Below, in pieces: positions 50,271 through 58,179 of a stretch of DNA of 64,000 nt; position 1 is the first letter of the stretch; each line of letters begins with the position of its first letter. Below the pieces are notes generated by a model, which saw nothing but the letters and a program-made list of their open reading frames with translations, did not search any database and had not been told where the DNA came from. The stretch covers positions 248,001 through 312,000 of the forward strand of contig NZ_CP045178.1 in the NCBI RefSeq assembly GCF_009296025.1, written 5' to 3'. The position numbers and the translations under genes are program-made. This stretch comes from Streptomyces tsukubensis. GTDB lineage: Bacteria > Actinomycetota > Actinomycetes > Streptomycetales > Streptomycetaceae.

Positions 50271-52091
50271 GTGGTGAAGTTCTTCGAACCGTCGGCAGGA
50301 CGACGCCGGGACCGCCCCCGGCGGCTGAGGCTCAGGTCGCAGGTCCTGCTGCTCCAGAGCGCGGTCGTGGCTGTCACCCTGGCCACGGTGTTCGGCACCT
50401 ACGCCTACACCAACAACCACCGGCTGATCCGCGAGTACCAGCTCCGCGCACTCGCGGTGGCCAGGACGGTGGCGTCGGAGCCGACCGTCCGCGCGGGCGC
50501 CGCGCGGTTCTCCGCGGCCAACGCCAGTGGCGGCGGCGCGGCGCACACCCCGCCTCGGGACCTCGCCACGCAAGAGGTCCGTACGACGGCCGAGGCAGCG
50601 CGGAAGCGTACGGGGTCGCTGTTCGTGGTGGTCACCGACGACCGGGGGTTCAGACTGGCCCACCCGGAGGTCGCGCAGCTGGGCAGGATGGTGAGCACCG
50701 ACCCGTCGCGTGCCCTGTCGGGACACGAGGTGCTGGCCAGGGACCACGCGCATCTGGGGGACGAGGTCGTCGCGAAGGTGCCTGTCTACGCGCCGGGCTC
50801 CACCACGGTCGTGGTGGGTGAGGCCAACGCCGGGGTCGCTGTCTCCGACGTCCACGCCCAGCTCGTCCGCGTCCTGCTGGGCGGTCTCGGCGGACTGGTA
50901 CTCGCCCTGCTGCTGGGTATCGGGGCCTCCGCCCTCCTCGCACGACGCTGGAAGCGGCTCACGTTCGGCCTGGAGCCGGAGGAGCTGGCCGGTCTCGTCC
51001 AGGAGCAGGAGGCGGTGCTGCACGGGATCGGCGAGGGGGTGCTCGCTGTCGACTCCGGCGGCACGGTGACCGTCATCAACGAGGAGGCCCGCCGCCTGCT
51101 GAGGACCGACGCGGTCCCCGGACAGCGGATCGAGTCCCTCGGGCTCACCCCGAGAGTGCGGGAAGCGGCCGGGACGCCCTCGGACGGCCCGGTGATGGCG
51201 GCGGTGGGCGAACGGGCCCTCGTCCTGTCGTCGCGCTCCGTCGACAGGGACGGTCGCGACCTGGGCACCCTGCTGACGGTGCAGGACCGTACCGACGTGG
51301 AGTCACTGACACGCCAGCTCGACGCGGTGCAGGCCATGAGTGCGGCCCTGCGGGCCCAGCGCCACGAGTTCGCCAACCGGCTGCACGTGATCTCGGGTCT
51401 GGTGCACGGGGGGTACAGCGCCGAGGCGACCGACTACATCGACGCGCTCCTCGGCACGGGGCCGCTCGGCTCCGATCCGCCGGGGCTCGACACGGTGCAG
51501 GACTCGTCGGTCAGGGCCTTCCTCGCGGCGAAGGCGGCGCAGGCGCGCGAGCGCGGGGTGACACTGGTCATCGGGGAGGCCACCTGGGCGGAGGCTCCGG
51601 TGGCCGCGCCCGTCGATGTCACCACCGTCCTCGGTAACCTTGTCGACAACGCGATCGACGCCGCCCAGGACGGGGCGCGCGATCCCCGCCGCGTCGAAGT
51701 GGAACTCATGACGGAGGAGACGACCCTGCTCATCACGGTCGCTGATACGGGTGACGGCGTGAGCGACGTCCGCCGCGACGGGCGGGACGTGTTCCTTGAG
51801 GGCGTGTCGACCAAGAACCACTCCGCGGTCCTCGGCGGGCGCGGGATCGGTCTCGCACTGGCACGGCAGATCGCCAGGGCGCGGGGCGGGGACGTCTACC
51901 TCGCCGAGCCGGGCGGGCCCCCAGCAGGGGGCGGCTGTCGCGCCGAACCCGGCAGGCCCCCAGCCGGGGACGAGTACCCCGCCGGACCCGGCGGGTCTCC
52001 GGCCGGGGACGACGCAGCGGGGCCACGACGGGTCAGCGGTGGGGCCGTCTTCGTGGCGCGGCTGCCCGGCGCCATGGAGGACGACCGGTGA
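50271..52091 (+). CDS. Sensor histidine kinase, CitA/DcuS type
   Basis: About 606 residues; the start is uncertain among GTG 50253, 50271 and 50274. Two membrane helices (VLLLQSAVVAVTLATVFGTYAY and LLGGLGGLVLALLLGIGASALL) enclose a PDC-type extracellular sensor of about 130 residues. A PAS domain (EAVLHGIGEGVLAVDSGGTVTVINEEA) and the phosphoacceptor His in LRAQRHEFANRLHVISGLV follow; the ATPase domain has the N box VTTVLGNLVDNAIDAAQD and G boxes ADTGDGVSD and LGGRGIGLALARQI. Between the last helix of the ATPase domain and the final strand lie three 13-residue Pro/Gly-rich repeats (see separate entry). This class senses extracellular carboxylates such as citrate. Coupled by GTGA overlap to the regulator gene. 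Confidence 0.9.
   Translation: MVKFFEPSAGRRRDRPRRLRLRSQVLLLQSAVVAVTLATVFGTYAYTNNHRLIREYQLRALAVARTVASEPTVRAGAARFSAANASGGGAAHTPPRDLATQEVRTTAEAARKRTGSLFVVVTDDRGFRLAHPEVAQLGRMVSTDPSRALSGHEVLARDHAHLGDEVVAKVPVYAPGSTTVVVGEANAGVAVSDVHAQLVRVLLGGLGGLVLALLLGIGASALLARRWKRLTFGLEPEELAGLVQEQEAVLHGIGEGVLAVDSGGTVTVINEEARRLLRTDAVPGQRIESLGLTPRVREAAGTPSDGPVMAAVGERALVLSSRSVDRDGRDLGTLLTVQDRTDVESLTRQLDAVQAMSAALRAQRHEFANRLHVISGLVHGGYSAEATDYIDALLGTGPLGSDPPGLDTVQDSSVRAFLAAKAAQARERGVTLVIGEATWAEAPVAAPVDVTTVLGNLVDNAIDAAQDGARDPRRVEVELMTEETTLLITVADTGDGVSDVRRDGRDVFLEGVSTKNHSAVLGGRGIGLALARQIARARGGDVYLAEPGGPPAGGGCRAEPGRPPAGDEYPAGPGGSPAGDDAAGPRRVSGGAVFVARLPGAMEDDR
51903..52019 (+). repeat. 39-bp in-frame tandem repeat inside the kinase gene, three units
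   Basis: Units 51903-51941, 51942-51980 and 51981-52019, exactly 39 bases each, coding for AEPGGPPAGGGCR, AEPGRPPAGDEYP and AGPGGSPAGDDAA. They are inserted after GGDVYLAEP-like end-strand sequence and before RRVSGGAVFVARLP. In related kinases these two parts are normally adjacent. Confidence 0.85.
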
Positions 52092-52750
52092 CCGCGCGGC
52101 CTCCCCTGTCCGTCCTGGTGGTCGATGACGACTTCAGAGTCGCCGAGCTGCACGCCTCGCTGGTCCGCGCGGTCACCGGCTTCACCGTGACGGCCACCGC
52201 CGGTTCCTTCCGCGAGGCGTTGAGTACGGCGGCCGACTCCCCCGTCGACCTGGCGCTCGTCGACCTCTATCTGCCCGACGGCTCGGGGACCGACCTGCTG
52301 CGTCGGCTGGAGGGGGACGCCTTCGTCCTGAGCGCCGCCACCGAGGGCGCGACGGTGCGCCGTGCGATGTCGGCGGGGGCGCTGGCGTATCTCGTCAAGC
52401 CCTTCCCGCCCGAGCTACTGGCGGAGAAGCTGCGCGGGTACGCCCGTTTCCGCCAGCTCACCGACACGGACCACGTGGACCAGGACGCCGTCGAGAGCGC
52501 CTACGGGGCGCTGCGCGGGCCCGCGAGGAGCCGGCGGGCGCCCGTCGGCACGCCCACGGGCGACCTCGTGCTGTCGGCGGTGAAGAACTCCCCGGCCCCC
52601 ATGTCGGCGGGGGAGGTCGGTGCTCTCCTCGGTGTGTCGCGCGCCACCGCGCAGCGCTACCTCGCGGGTCTGGTCACCTCGGGGCTGCTGCGGATGCGGC
52701 TGCGTTACGGCACGACGGGCCGGCCCGAGCAGGAGTACCGGGTTCCGTGA
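52088..52750 (+). CDS. Response regulator, CitB/DcuR type
   Basis: 220 residues from GTG 52088 in overlap with the kinase stop. Receiver domain with DDD near 13-15, phosphoacceptor D59 in LALVDLYLPDGSG and K105 in AYLVKPFPP. C-terminal helix-turn-helix domain (MSAGEVGALLGVSRATAQRYLAGLV), as in CitB/DcuR regulators. Phosphorylated by the preceding kinase; the divergent gntP-type gene about 300 bases from the kinase start is the obvious candidate target. Confidence 0.92.
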   Translation: MTARPPLSVLVVDDDFRVAELHASLVRAVTGFTVTATAGSFREALSTAADSPVDLALVDLYLPDGSGTDLLRRLEGDAFVLSAATEGATVRRAMSAGALAYLVKPFPPELLAEKLRGYARFRQLTDTDHVDQDAVESAYGALRGPARSRRAPVGTPTGDLVLSAVKNSPAPMSAGEVGALLGVSRATAQRYLAGLVTSGLLRMRLRYGTTGRPEQEYRVP

Positions 52751-52858
52751 GGGTGGAGGCAGACGGGCGGCCGACTGCGCAACCTTGTCGCAACGTCGGA
52801 CCGTGTTGGCTGTCCTCGGGACAGCTTCCGTTCCGGCCGTCCGGCGAAGGGATCGCAC

Positions 52859-53329
52859 GTGTACCGAGAAGAGGCCGAACTTCCTGAGACCGAGCGCCCG
52901 GAGACCGGGCATCCGGAGTACGAGCGTCGGGAGTCCGGCGACCGGGTGGCCCTGACCCCCGCCGCCGCCGATCTGCTGCGACGGCTGCGCGAGCTCCACG
53001 GCCCGTTGATGTTCCATCAGTCGGGCGGCTGCTGCGACGGCAGCGCGCCCATGTGCTACCCGGAGGGCGAGTTCCGTACGGGCGGCTCCGACATCCTGCT
53101 CGCCTCACTGTCCGTCGAGGGGATCGACGAGGCCATCGGATTCTGGATGTCGAAGAGCCAGTACGAGGTGTGGAGCCACACCCATCTCGTGGTCGATGTC
53201 GTACCGGGCAGGGGCAGCGGCTTCTCACTGGAAGCGCCCGAGGGCGTGCGCTTCCTGATCCGGTCGCACCTCGCGGGAACGGGCGACCGGTCGTACGCGG
53301 TGGCTGAGCGGGCCGCGCGGGAAGGCTGA
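52859..53329 (+). CDS. DUF779 family protein
   Basis: 156 residues from GTG 52859. After a 30-residue charged leader, the core reads ALTPAAADLLRRLRELHGPLMFHQSGGCCDGSAPMCYPEGEF and YEVWSHTHLVVDVVPGRGSGFSLE, with a Cys-Cys and another Cys in the family's conserved part, possibly metal-binding. DUF779 genes are usually next to an aldehyde dehydrogenase gene, as far as I recall; here none is adjacent. Function unknown. Confidence 0.85.
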   Translation: MYREEAELPETERPETGHPEYERRESGDRVALTPAAADLLRRLRELHGPLMFHQSGGCCDGSAPMCYPEGEFRTGGSDILLASLSVEGIDEAIGFWMSKSQYEVWSHTHLVVDVVPGRGSGFSLEAPEGVRFLIRSHLAGTGDRSYAVAERAAREG

Positions 53330-53348
53330 GCGGGCCGCCCGGCTGAGT

Positions 53349-53405
53349 GGGCGTCAGGTCGCGGCGGTAACACCACGGTCGCGTGACCGCGTACACCTGA
53401 CGCCC
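53349..53405. terminator. Hairpin between DUF779 and phosphodiesterase genes
   Basis: GGGCGTCAGGT (53349-53359) and ACCTGACGCCC (53395-53405) form an 11-bp stem around a 35-base loop which itself can fold (CGGTCGCGTGACCG). It lies in the convergent gap. A directly repeated GGTGTCCCGGCCTC follows. Confidence 0.55.
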
Positions 53406-53436
53406 TGGGTGTCCCGGCCTCCGGGGTGTCCCGGCC

Positions 53437-54303
53437 TCAACGCCCCCTGTCGTGAGCGTCCAGCCAGCTCTCCAGCCCGGCGAGGTCGTCCGTGTTGATG
53501 TGGTCCACCCCCGCCGCCAGAAGCTCCGTCCATACGGCGTCCCGTGCGGGGCCCGGCAGGTCGGGGGTGGACCAGAACCTGACGCGCTGCCGGTTCGCGT
53601 GCGCCGTGCCGACCAGGCGGTGCAGGGTGGCTCGCTGGGCCGACGGCATCGGGCCCGCGCCCGCCCAGCCGAAGGTCAGTGACCAGTTGTCGCTGATGAG
53701 CGGGGCGAAGGACCGACCAGCGGGCCCGCCGAGGTCGGTGAGGCGGCCGTCGTAGAAGGCGAGCCTGGTCCGCTGCGCCTCCATCGGGGCACGTGCGCCC
53801 CGGTCACCGGAGACGACGGCGGTCACCGCGGCCGGACGTACCGCTCCGTGCGCGTAGGAGGTGAGGTACGAACGGTAGGGGCGCAGCCGGCGGTCGAGTT
53901 CGGCGTAGGTCGCCCCACCGGCCGTCTTGATGTCGATCAGCAGCTGGAAAGGGACCGGCTCCCCCGGGTGCACGGAGCCGTGATGGGCCCTGATCAGCCG
54001 CGCCAGCGGGTCGAGGTAGAGCGATTCGAGGGTGCGGGAGGGGTCGAGGTCCACGGGGTCGTGGGCGACGAGGAGTTCGCCGTCCACGAGGTAGATGTCT
54101 GCCTCGACGCTGGTGAACCGGTGGTCGAGCGCGTCCAGCAGTGGCCTGGTGTGGTCGTAGTCGTTGTGCGCGTGCGCGCGCGCCAGGGGGCGGCCTTTCT
54201 TCGGCACGGTGTCGGCGGCACGGGCGATGGTGGGCATGCCCAGGACACCGGCGACTGCTGCGCCGAGTGTGGTGAGGGCTCTTCGACGGGTGGTGGGGGA
54301 CAT
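53437..54303 (-). CDS. Exported GDPD/PI-PLC-like phosphodiesterase
   Basis: 288 residues from ATG 54303 with GGAGG upstream. Signal peptide with Arg-rich start (TTRRRALTTLGAAVAGVLG) and cleavage near ARAAD; the paired arginines allow Tat export. TIM-barrel phosphodiesterase core: RAHAHNDYDHTRPLLDALDHRF, SVEADIYLVDGELLVAHD and PFQLLIDIKT, the conserved His, Glu and Asp of the GDPD/AIM6-like group. Probably hydrolyses phosphodiester head groups outside the cell; the substrate is not known. It stands alone. Confidence 0.8.
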   Translation of the reverse strand: MSPTTRRRALTTLGAAVAGVLGMPTIARAADTVPKKGRPLARAHAHNDYDHTRPLLDALDHRFTSVEADIYLVDGELLVAHDPVDLDPSRTLESLYLDPLARLIRAHHGSVHPGEPVPFQLLIDIKTAGGATYAELDRRLRPYRSYLTSYAHGAVRPAAVTAVVSGDRGARAPMEAQRTRLAFYDGRLTDLGGPAGRSFAPLISDNWSLTFGWAGAGPMPSAQRATLHRLVGTAHANRQRVRFWSTPDLPGPARDAVWTELLAAGVDHINTDDLAGLESWLDAHDRGR

Positions 54304-54407
54304 GGGCGGCCTCCGCGGGGTTGCTGTGGGGATACCCGCGAGTATGAGGCGGTGCACATGTCAAGGAGGGTTCTGCTTGAGGAGTTGGCCGGATGGTCAC
54401 TCCGATG

Positions 54408-55157
54408 TCATACCGCGCGACCGGTTCGACTCTCCCCCGCAGGACCGCCGCTGACGGCGGGTGGCGTCCCCACGTCACTGTCGGACGGTGTCGCCGCCAC
54501 GCCGCCGACCTCTCCGGGCCACCGCACCGTCCGCTCGCACCACCGTTCAAGGAGCACCTGGTCGTGGCCGACCGCCAGGAGTCCTGCCCCGGTGGCCCGG
54601 CGGTACTCCTCCACGACGGCGACCAGCGCCGCGGTGGTGGAGGCGTCGAGCATCGCGGTCATCTCGTCACAGACGAGCCACCGGGGGCGGAGCACCAGGG
54701 CGCGCGCCAGGCAGGCGCGCTGGAGCTGGCCGTCGCTGACCTCGTGCGGTCTGCGGGTGAGCAGCTCAGTGCCGAGCCCGACGTCGTCCGCCAGTGCACC
54801 CACCCTGGATTCCGCGTCCTGGCGGCGGCCGCTCGCCAGGAGGGGTTCCGCGACGAGCTCGGCCAGTGTCAGCCGTGGGTCGGCCGCGAGTCTCGGCTGC
54901 TGGAAGACGACGCCGATGGCGGTACGCAGCCGCCTGGGTGCTCCGTGGCGCCAGCCGCGCACGGGCTCCCCTTCGATGACGACCTCGCCGGCCTCGGGCC
55001 TGTGGAGCAGGGCGGCCACCCTGGCCAGGGTGGATTTCCCGCAGCCGCTCGGACCGAGCAGGCCGACCGATTCGCCCGCGGCGACCGTCAGGGACACGCC
55101 CCGTACGACGGGCGCGTACCGCACGTATCCGGCGGTGATGGCGCGCAGTTCAAGCAC
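54408..55157 (-). CDS. Opp/Nik-type ABC transporter ATPase (second ATPase)
   Basis: 249 residues from GTG 55157, overlapping the preceding gene by eight bases. Walker A LLGPSGCGKST; Walker B WLVCDEMTAMLD, with Met in place of the usual Pro of DEP; signature region EVSDGQLQRACLARAL, where LSGGQ has become VSDGQ; H-loop in AVGHD. These variations resemble the second ATPase of nickel/metallophore (NikE, CntF) systems, from memory. The C-terminal tail after about 210 is low in complexity. Last gene of a five-gene importer operon. Confidence 0.85.
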   Translation of the reverse strand: MLELRAITAGYVRYAPVVRGVSLTVAAGESVGLLGPSGCGKSTLARVAALLHRPEAGEVVIEGEPVRGWRHGAPRRLRTAIGVVFQQPRLAADPRLTLAELVAEPLLASGRRQDAESRVGALADDVGLGTELLTRRPHEVSDGQLQRACLARALVLRPRWLVCDEMTAMLDASTTAALVAVVEEYRRATGAGLLAVGHDQVLLERWCERTVRWPGEVGGVAATPSDSDVGTPPAVSGGPAGESRTGRAV

Positions 55158-56235
55158 GGTGGGTCTCCTCTGCCGCGGCTGCGGGCTCCGGGTGGTGGCA
55201 GGCGACGGAGGCGCTGAGCGGGGGCCGGGTCCGTTCGCAGATCTCGTCGGCCCGTGCGCAGCGCGGCGCGAAGGCGCAGCCGTCCGGCAGGTCTCCCAGC
55301 TCGGGCGGGGCGCCAGGCACGGGGACGAATGCGCGTTCCGGCAGCGCGGCGAGGAGACCGCGCGCGTAGGGGTGGCGGGGGCCGGGGTCGCCGAAGAACG
55401 CCTCGGCGTCGGACAGCTCGACGATTCGGCCCGCGTACATGACGGCCACCCGGTCGGCGATGCGTCTGGCCGCCGCGAGGTCGTGGGTGATCAGCAGCAG
55501 GGCGCGGTCGTCCCCGACGTGGGTGCGCAGTTCGTCGACGGTCCGCTCGACGAGGTCCCTGTCGAGCCCTGTGGTGGGTTCGTCGGCGAGCAGCAGCGGG
55601 GCGTCCCCGATCAGGGCGAGCGCGGTGGCGGCGCGCTGGGCGAGGCCGCCGGAGAGCTGGTGCGGATACCGGTCGAGGTGGTCCTCGGGGAAGGCGGCCC
55701 GTTCCGCGGCTCGTACGGCCGTCTCCCGCAGCGCCCCGCGGGGTGTGTCCGTCAGTTCCCTGACGGTCTCCTCCAGTTGGGACCGTACGGTGCGTACGGG
55801 GGTCAGGTGGGCGGCCGGGCTCTGGGGCACGAGCGCGGCACGGCGTCCGCGTACCGTACGGGCGAGGACGTCCTCCCCGGCGGTGAGCAGGTCGATGTCG
55901 CCGAGGAGCGCGGAGCCCGTGGCTCTGGCGTTTCCGGGGAGGAGACCGAGGAGGGCGGAGGCGAGCACGGATTTCCCGCAGCCACTCTCTCCCACGAGTG
56001 CGAGGCATTCACCGGCCGCAAGGTCGAACTCCGCTCCGGTGACCGCCTCGATGGCGTGTCCCGAGCGCATCAGGAACCGTACGGTCAGCTCCCGTACCGA
56101 GAGCAGGGGTGATGTCGGTGCGGGCGCCGCGGCCTTTTCTTCCCGCGCTGCCGGGGGTCGGGGGCCCCGGTCCGTGCCGGGGCCTGAGATGTCCGTGCCA
56201 TGGGCCCGCGCGACGCGGGTGCTCCGGGCGCTCAC
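55150..56235 (-). CDS. Opp/Nik-type ABC transporter ATPase (first ATPase)
   Basis: 361 residues from GTG 56235 in GTGA overlap with the permease stop. A 45-residue Ala/Pro/Arg-rich leader, then Walker A LVGESGCGKSVL, Q-loop in VPQSPAAHL, signature QLSGGLAQR, Walker B LLLADEPTTGLD and H-loop LLITHDLAA. The C-terminal oligopeptide/dipeptide-type domain contains four Cys in CAFAPRCARADEIC plus CHH, an iron-sulfur-like cysteine cluster common in OppD/DppD proteins. It pairs with the next ATPase. Confidence 0.9.
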   Translation of the reverse strand: MSARSTRVARAHGTDISGPGTDRGPRPPAAREEKAAAPAPTSPLLSVRELTVRFLMRSGHAIEAVTGAEFDLAAGECLALVGESGCGKSVLASALLGLLPGNARATGSALLGDIDLLTAGEDVLARTVRGRRAALVPQSPAAHLTPVRTVRSQLEETVRELTDTPRGALRETAVRAAERAAFPEDHLDRYPHQLSGGLAQRAATALALIGDAPLLLADEPTTGLDRDLVERTVDELRTHVGDDRALLLITHDLAAARRIADRVAVMYAGRIVELSDAEAFFGDPGPRHPYARGLLAALPERAFVPVPGAPPELGDLPDGCAFAPRCARADEICERTRPPLSASVACHHPEPAAAAEETHRA

Positions 56236-57110
56236 AGCATCAGCTCCGATCTGCGACGGGGGTTGAGCCGCTCCCGCCACGCTCCGGCGAGACCGGCGAC
56301 CGCGAGGGTCGGCACGACGATGAACAGGCCGGGGAAGAGGGTCGGCCACCAGTCCCCCGCGAGGAGGGAGCCCCTGGCGCTCTGCACCAGGGTGCCGAGA
56401 CTCGCACGGTGGGTGGGCAGGCCGAGGCCGAGGAAGGAGAGGGCCGACTCGTGCCAGATGGCGTGGGGCACCATCAGGGCGGCGGCGAGTCCGGCCTGTG
56501 GCAGCACCCCGGGTACGAGGTGGCGTACCGCGACCCGCCACCGTGAGGCCCCGCCGGAGATGGCCGCGTCGACGAAGGGGCGTGAGCGCAGCGACAGTAC
56601 CTCGGCGCGCACGATCCGCGCGGTCGAGAGCCAGTGGGTCAGCGCCACGGAGACGACGACAGGCCATACGCCGGGCTGGAACATGGCGACGATGAAGACG
56701 CCGAGCAGGAGGTGCGGCACGGAGGCGAAGGCGTCGACCACGCGCATGACGAGCCGGTCCGTCATCCCTCCGATCGCCCCGGCCGCGGCGCCCACGGCCG
56801 TGCCGATGACGGTGGCGACGACTGCGGCGACGACCCCGACGAGGAGTGAGACCCGCAGTCCGTAGACGCACCGCACCAGCAGGTCACGGCCGACGTCGTC
56901 GGTGCCGAACGGGTGCTGCCAGGAGGGTGGGAGCAGTTTGGCGCCGAGATCGACGGCCTGTTCGTCGAGGCGTACGAGGGGCGGTACGAGCAGCACGGCG
57001 AGCACGATCACGGCGACCACGGCCCCGGAGGTCCACAGTTTCCGCCGCGCGGACCCGGCCGTGCGTGGGCGCCCGCCCCGTACGGCGGGACGTTTCAGGG
57101 TGTCAGCCAT
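56232..57110 (-). CDS. Opp/Nik-type ABC transporter permease (DppC/NikC type)
   Basis: 292 residues from ATG 57110, overlapping the previous gene by eight bases. Six membrane helices; WQHPFGTDDVGRDLLVRCVYGLRVSL is the typical N-terminal signature and FVDAAISGGASRWRVAVRHLVPGVLP is the EAA loop for ATPase contact. One half of the channel for peptides, nickel or metal-chelate complexes. Confidence 0.92.
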   Translation of the reverse strand: MADTLKRPAVRGGRPRTAGSARRKLWTSGAVVAVIVLAVLLVPPLVRLDEQAVDLGAKLLPPSWQHPFGTDDVGRDLLVRCVYGLRVSLLVGVVAAVVATVIGTAVGAAAGAIGGMTDRLVMRVVDAFASVPHLLLGVFIVAMFQPGVWPVVVSVALTHWLSTARIVRAEVLSLRSRPFVDAAISGGASRWRVAVRHLVPGVLPQAGLAAALMVPHAIWHESALSFLGLGLPTHRASLGTLVQSARGSLLAGDWWPTLFPGLFIVVPTLAVAGLAGAWRERLNPRRRSELML

Positions 57111-58179
57111 CGAATCCCACCCTCGGGTCGGCCAGGCCGTAGAGCAGATCGGCCAGGAGGTTACCGGCCAGGACCGCCACGGTGGCCAGTGCGGTCAGAG
57201 CGGCGAGCAGCGCGAAATCGACGGCGGTGGCCGCCTGGACGGTGGCCGCGGCGATGCCGGGCCAGGTGAAGACGGTCTCCACCAGGAGGGCTCCTGTGAT
57301 GAGTTCTGGCACCCGTGAACCGATCAGGGTGAGCACGGGAAGCATCCCGGAGCGCAGGGCGTGACCGAGCAGGACCGTGCGTGGTGCGAGGCCTCGGGCG
57401 CGCGCCCCGCGTACGGGGTCCTCGTCCAGGGCGTCGCCCACGCCCTGGCGCACGTACAGCACGAACCAGGGGAGCTGAGTCACCGCCAGGACGCCCGCGG
57501 GCAGCGCGAGATGGCGCAGGACCTGGCCCGCGGTGACGGCGTCGGTGCCGGTGTCGGTGAGTCCGCCCGCGGGCAGTACCCCGAGTTTCAGGGCGAACAG
57601 CCACACGGCGAGGAGACCGATCCAGAAGGGCGGCGCCGCCTCAAGGGTGTAGGCGAGGGAGGTGATGGCGCGGTCGAGGAATCCGCCCCTGCGCTTGGCC
57701 GCGAGGACGCCGAGCGCGGTGCCGACGACGACGGCGGCGGCGAACGCGGTGGCGGCGAGCAGGGCCGACCAGCCGACGCGTTCGGTGAGCGCCTCGGTCA
57801 CCGGCTGGCGCAGTACCGCGGAGTGGCCGAAGTCGCCGGTGAGCGCCGCCGTCAGCCAGTGCCACCAGCGGCTGACGAGCGGCTGGTCCACGCCGAGGTT
57901 GACGCGGAGCTGGTCGAGGTTCTCCTGCGAGGCGGTGAGTCCCGCCGTGCCCGCGTAGGCCCGGACGGGGTCGAAGGGCGAGGCGGCGGCGATGGCGAAG
58001 ACGCCGAAGGTCACGGCGAGCAGGACGGGTACGGCGAAGAGGGCTCTGCGGCCGGCCATACGCGCCATCGCTCCCCAGGGGAGTCCTCGCGGTATGCCCG
58101 CCGAGGGCGCGGCGGCGCCGGTCGACCGCCCGCCGCCGCTCTTGTCGCGGGTCGTGCCGCCGGTGGTGGCACCGGTCAC
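57103..58179 (-). CDS. Opp/Nik-type ABC transporter permease (DppB/NikB type)
   Basis: 358 residues from GTG 58179 (GTGA overlap with the binding-protein stop); an ATG at about 58069 (MARMAGRRALFAVPVL) would drop a low-complexity leader. DppB marks: NLDQLRVNLGVDQPLVSRWWHWL, GDFGHSAVLRQPVTEAL, and EAA loop DPVRGARARGLAPRTVLLGHALR. First permease of the importer; coupled to its neighbours by overlaps. Confidence 0.9.
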   Translation of the reverse strand: MTGATTGGTTRDKSGGGRSTGAAAPSAGIPRGLPWGAMARMAGRRALFAVPVLLAVTFGVFAIAAASPFDPVRAYAGTAGLTASQENLDQLRVNLGVDQPLVSRWWHWLTAALTGDFGHSAVLRQPVTEALTERVGWSALLAATAFAAAVVVGTALGVLAAKRRGGFLDRAITSLAYTLEAAPPFWIGLLAVWLFALKLGVLPAGGLTDTGTDAVTAGQVLRHLALPAGVLAVTQLPWFVLYVRQGVGDALDEDPVRGARARGLAPRTVLLGHALRSGMLPVLTLIGSRVPELITGALLVETVFTWPGIAAATVQAATAVDFALLAALTALATVAVLAGNLLADLLYGLADPRVGFDG

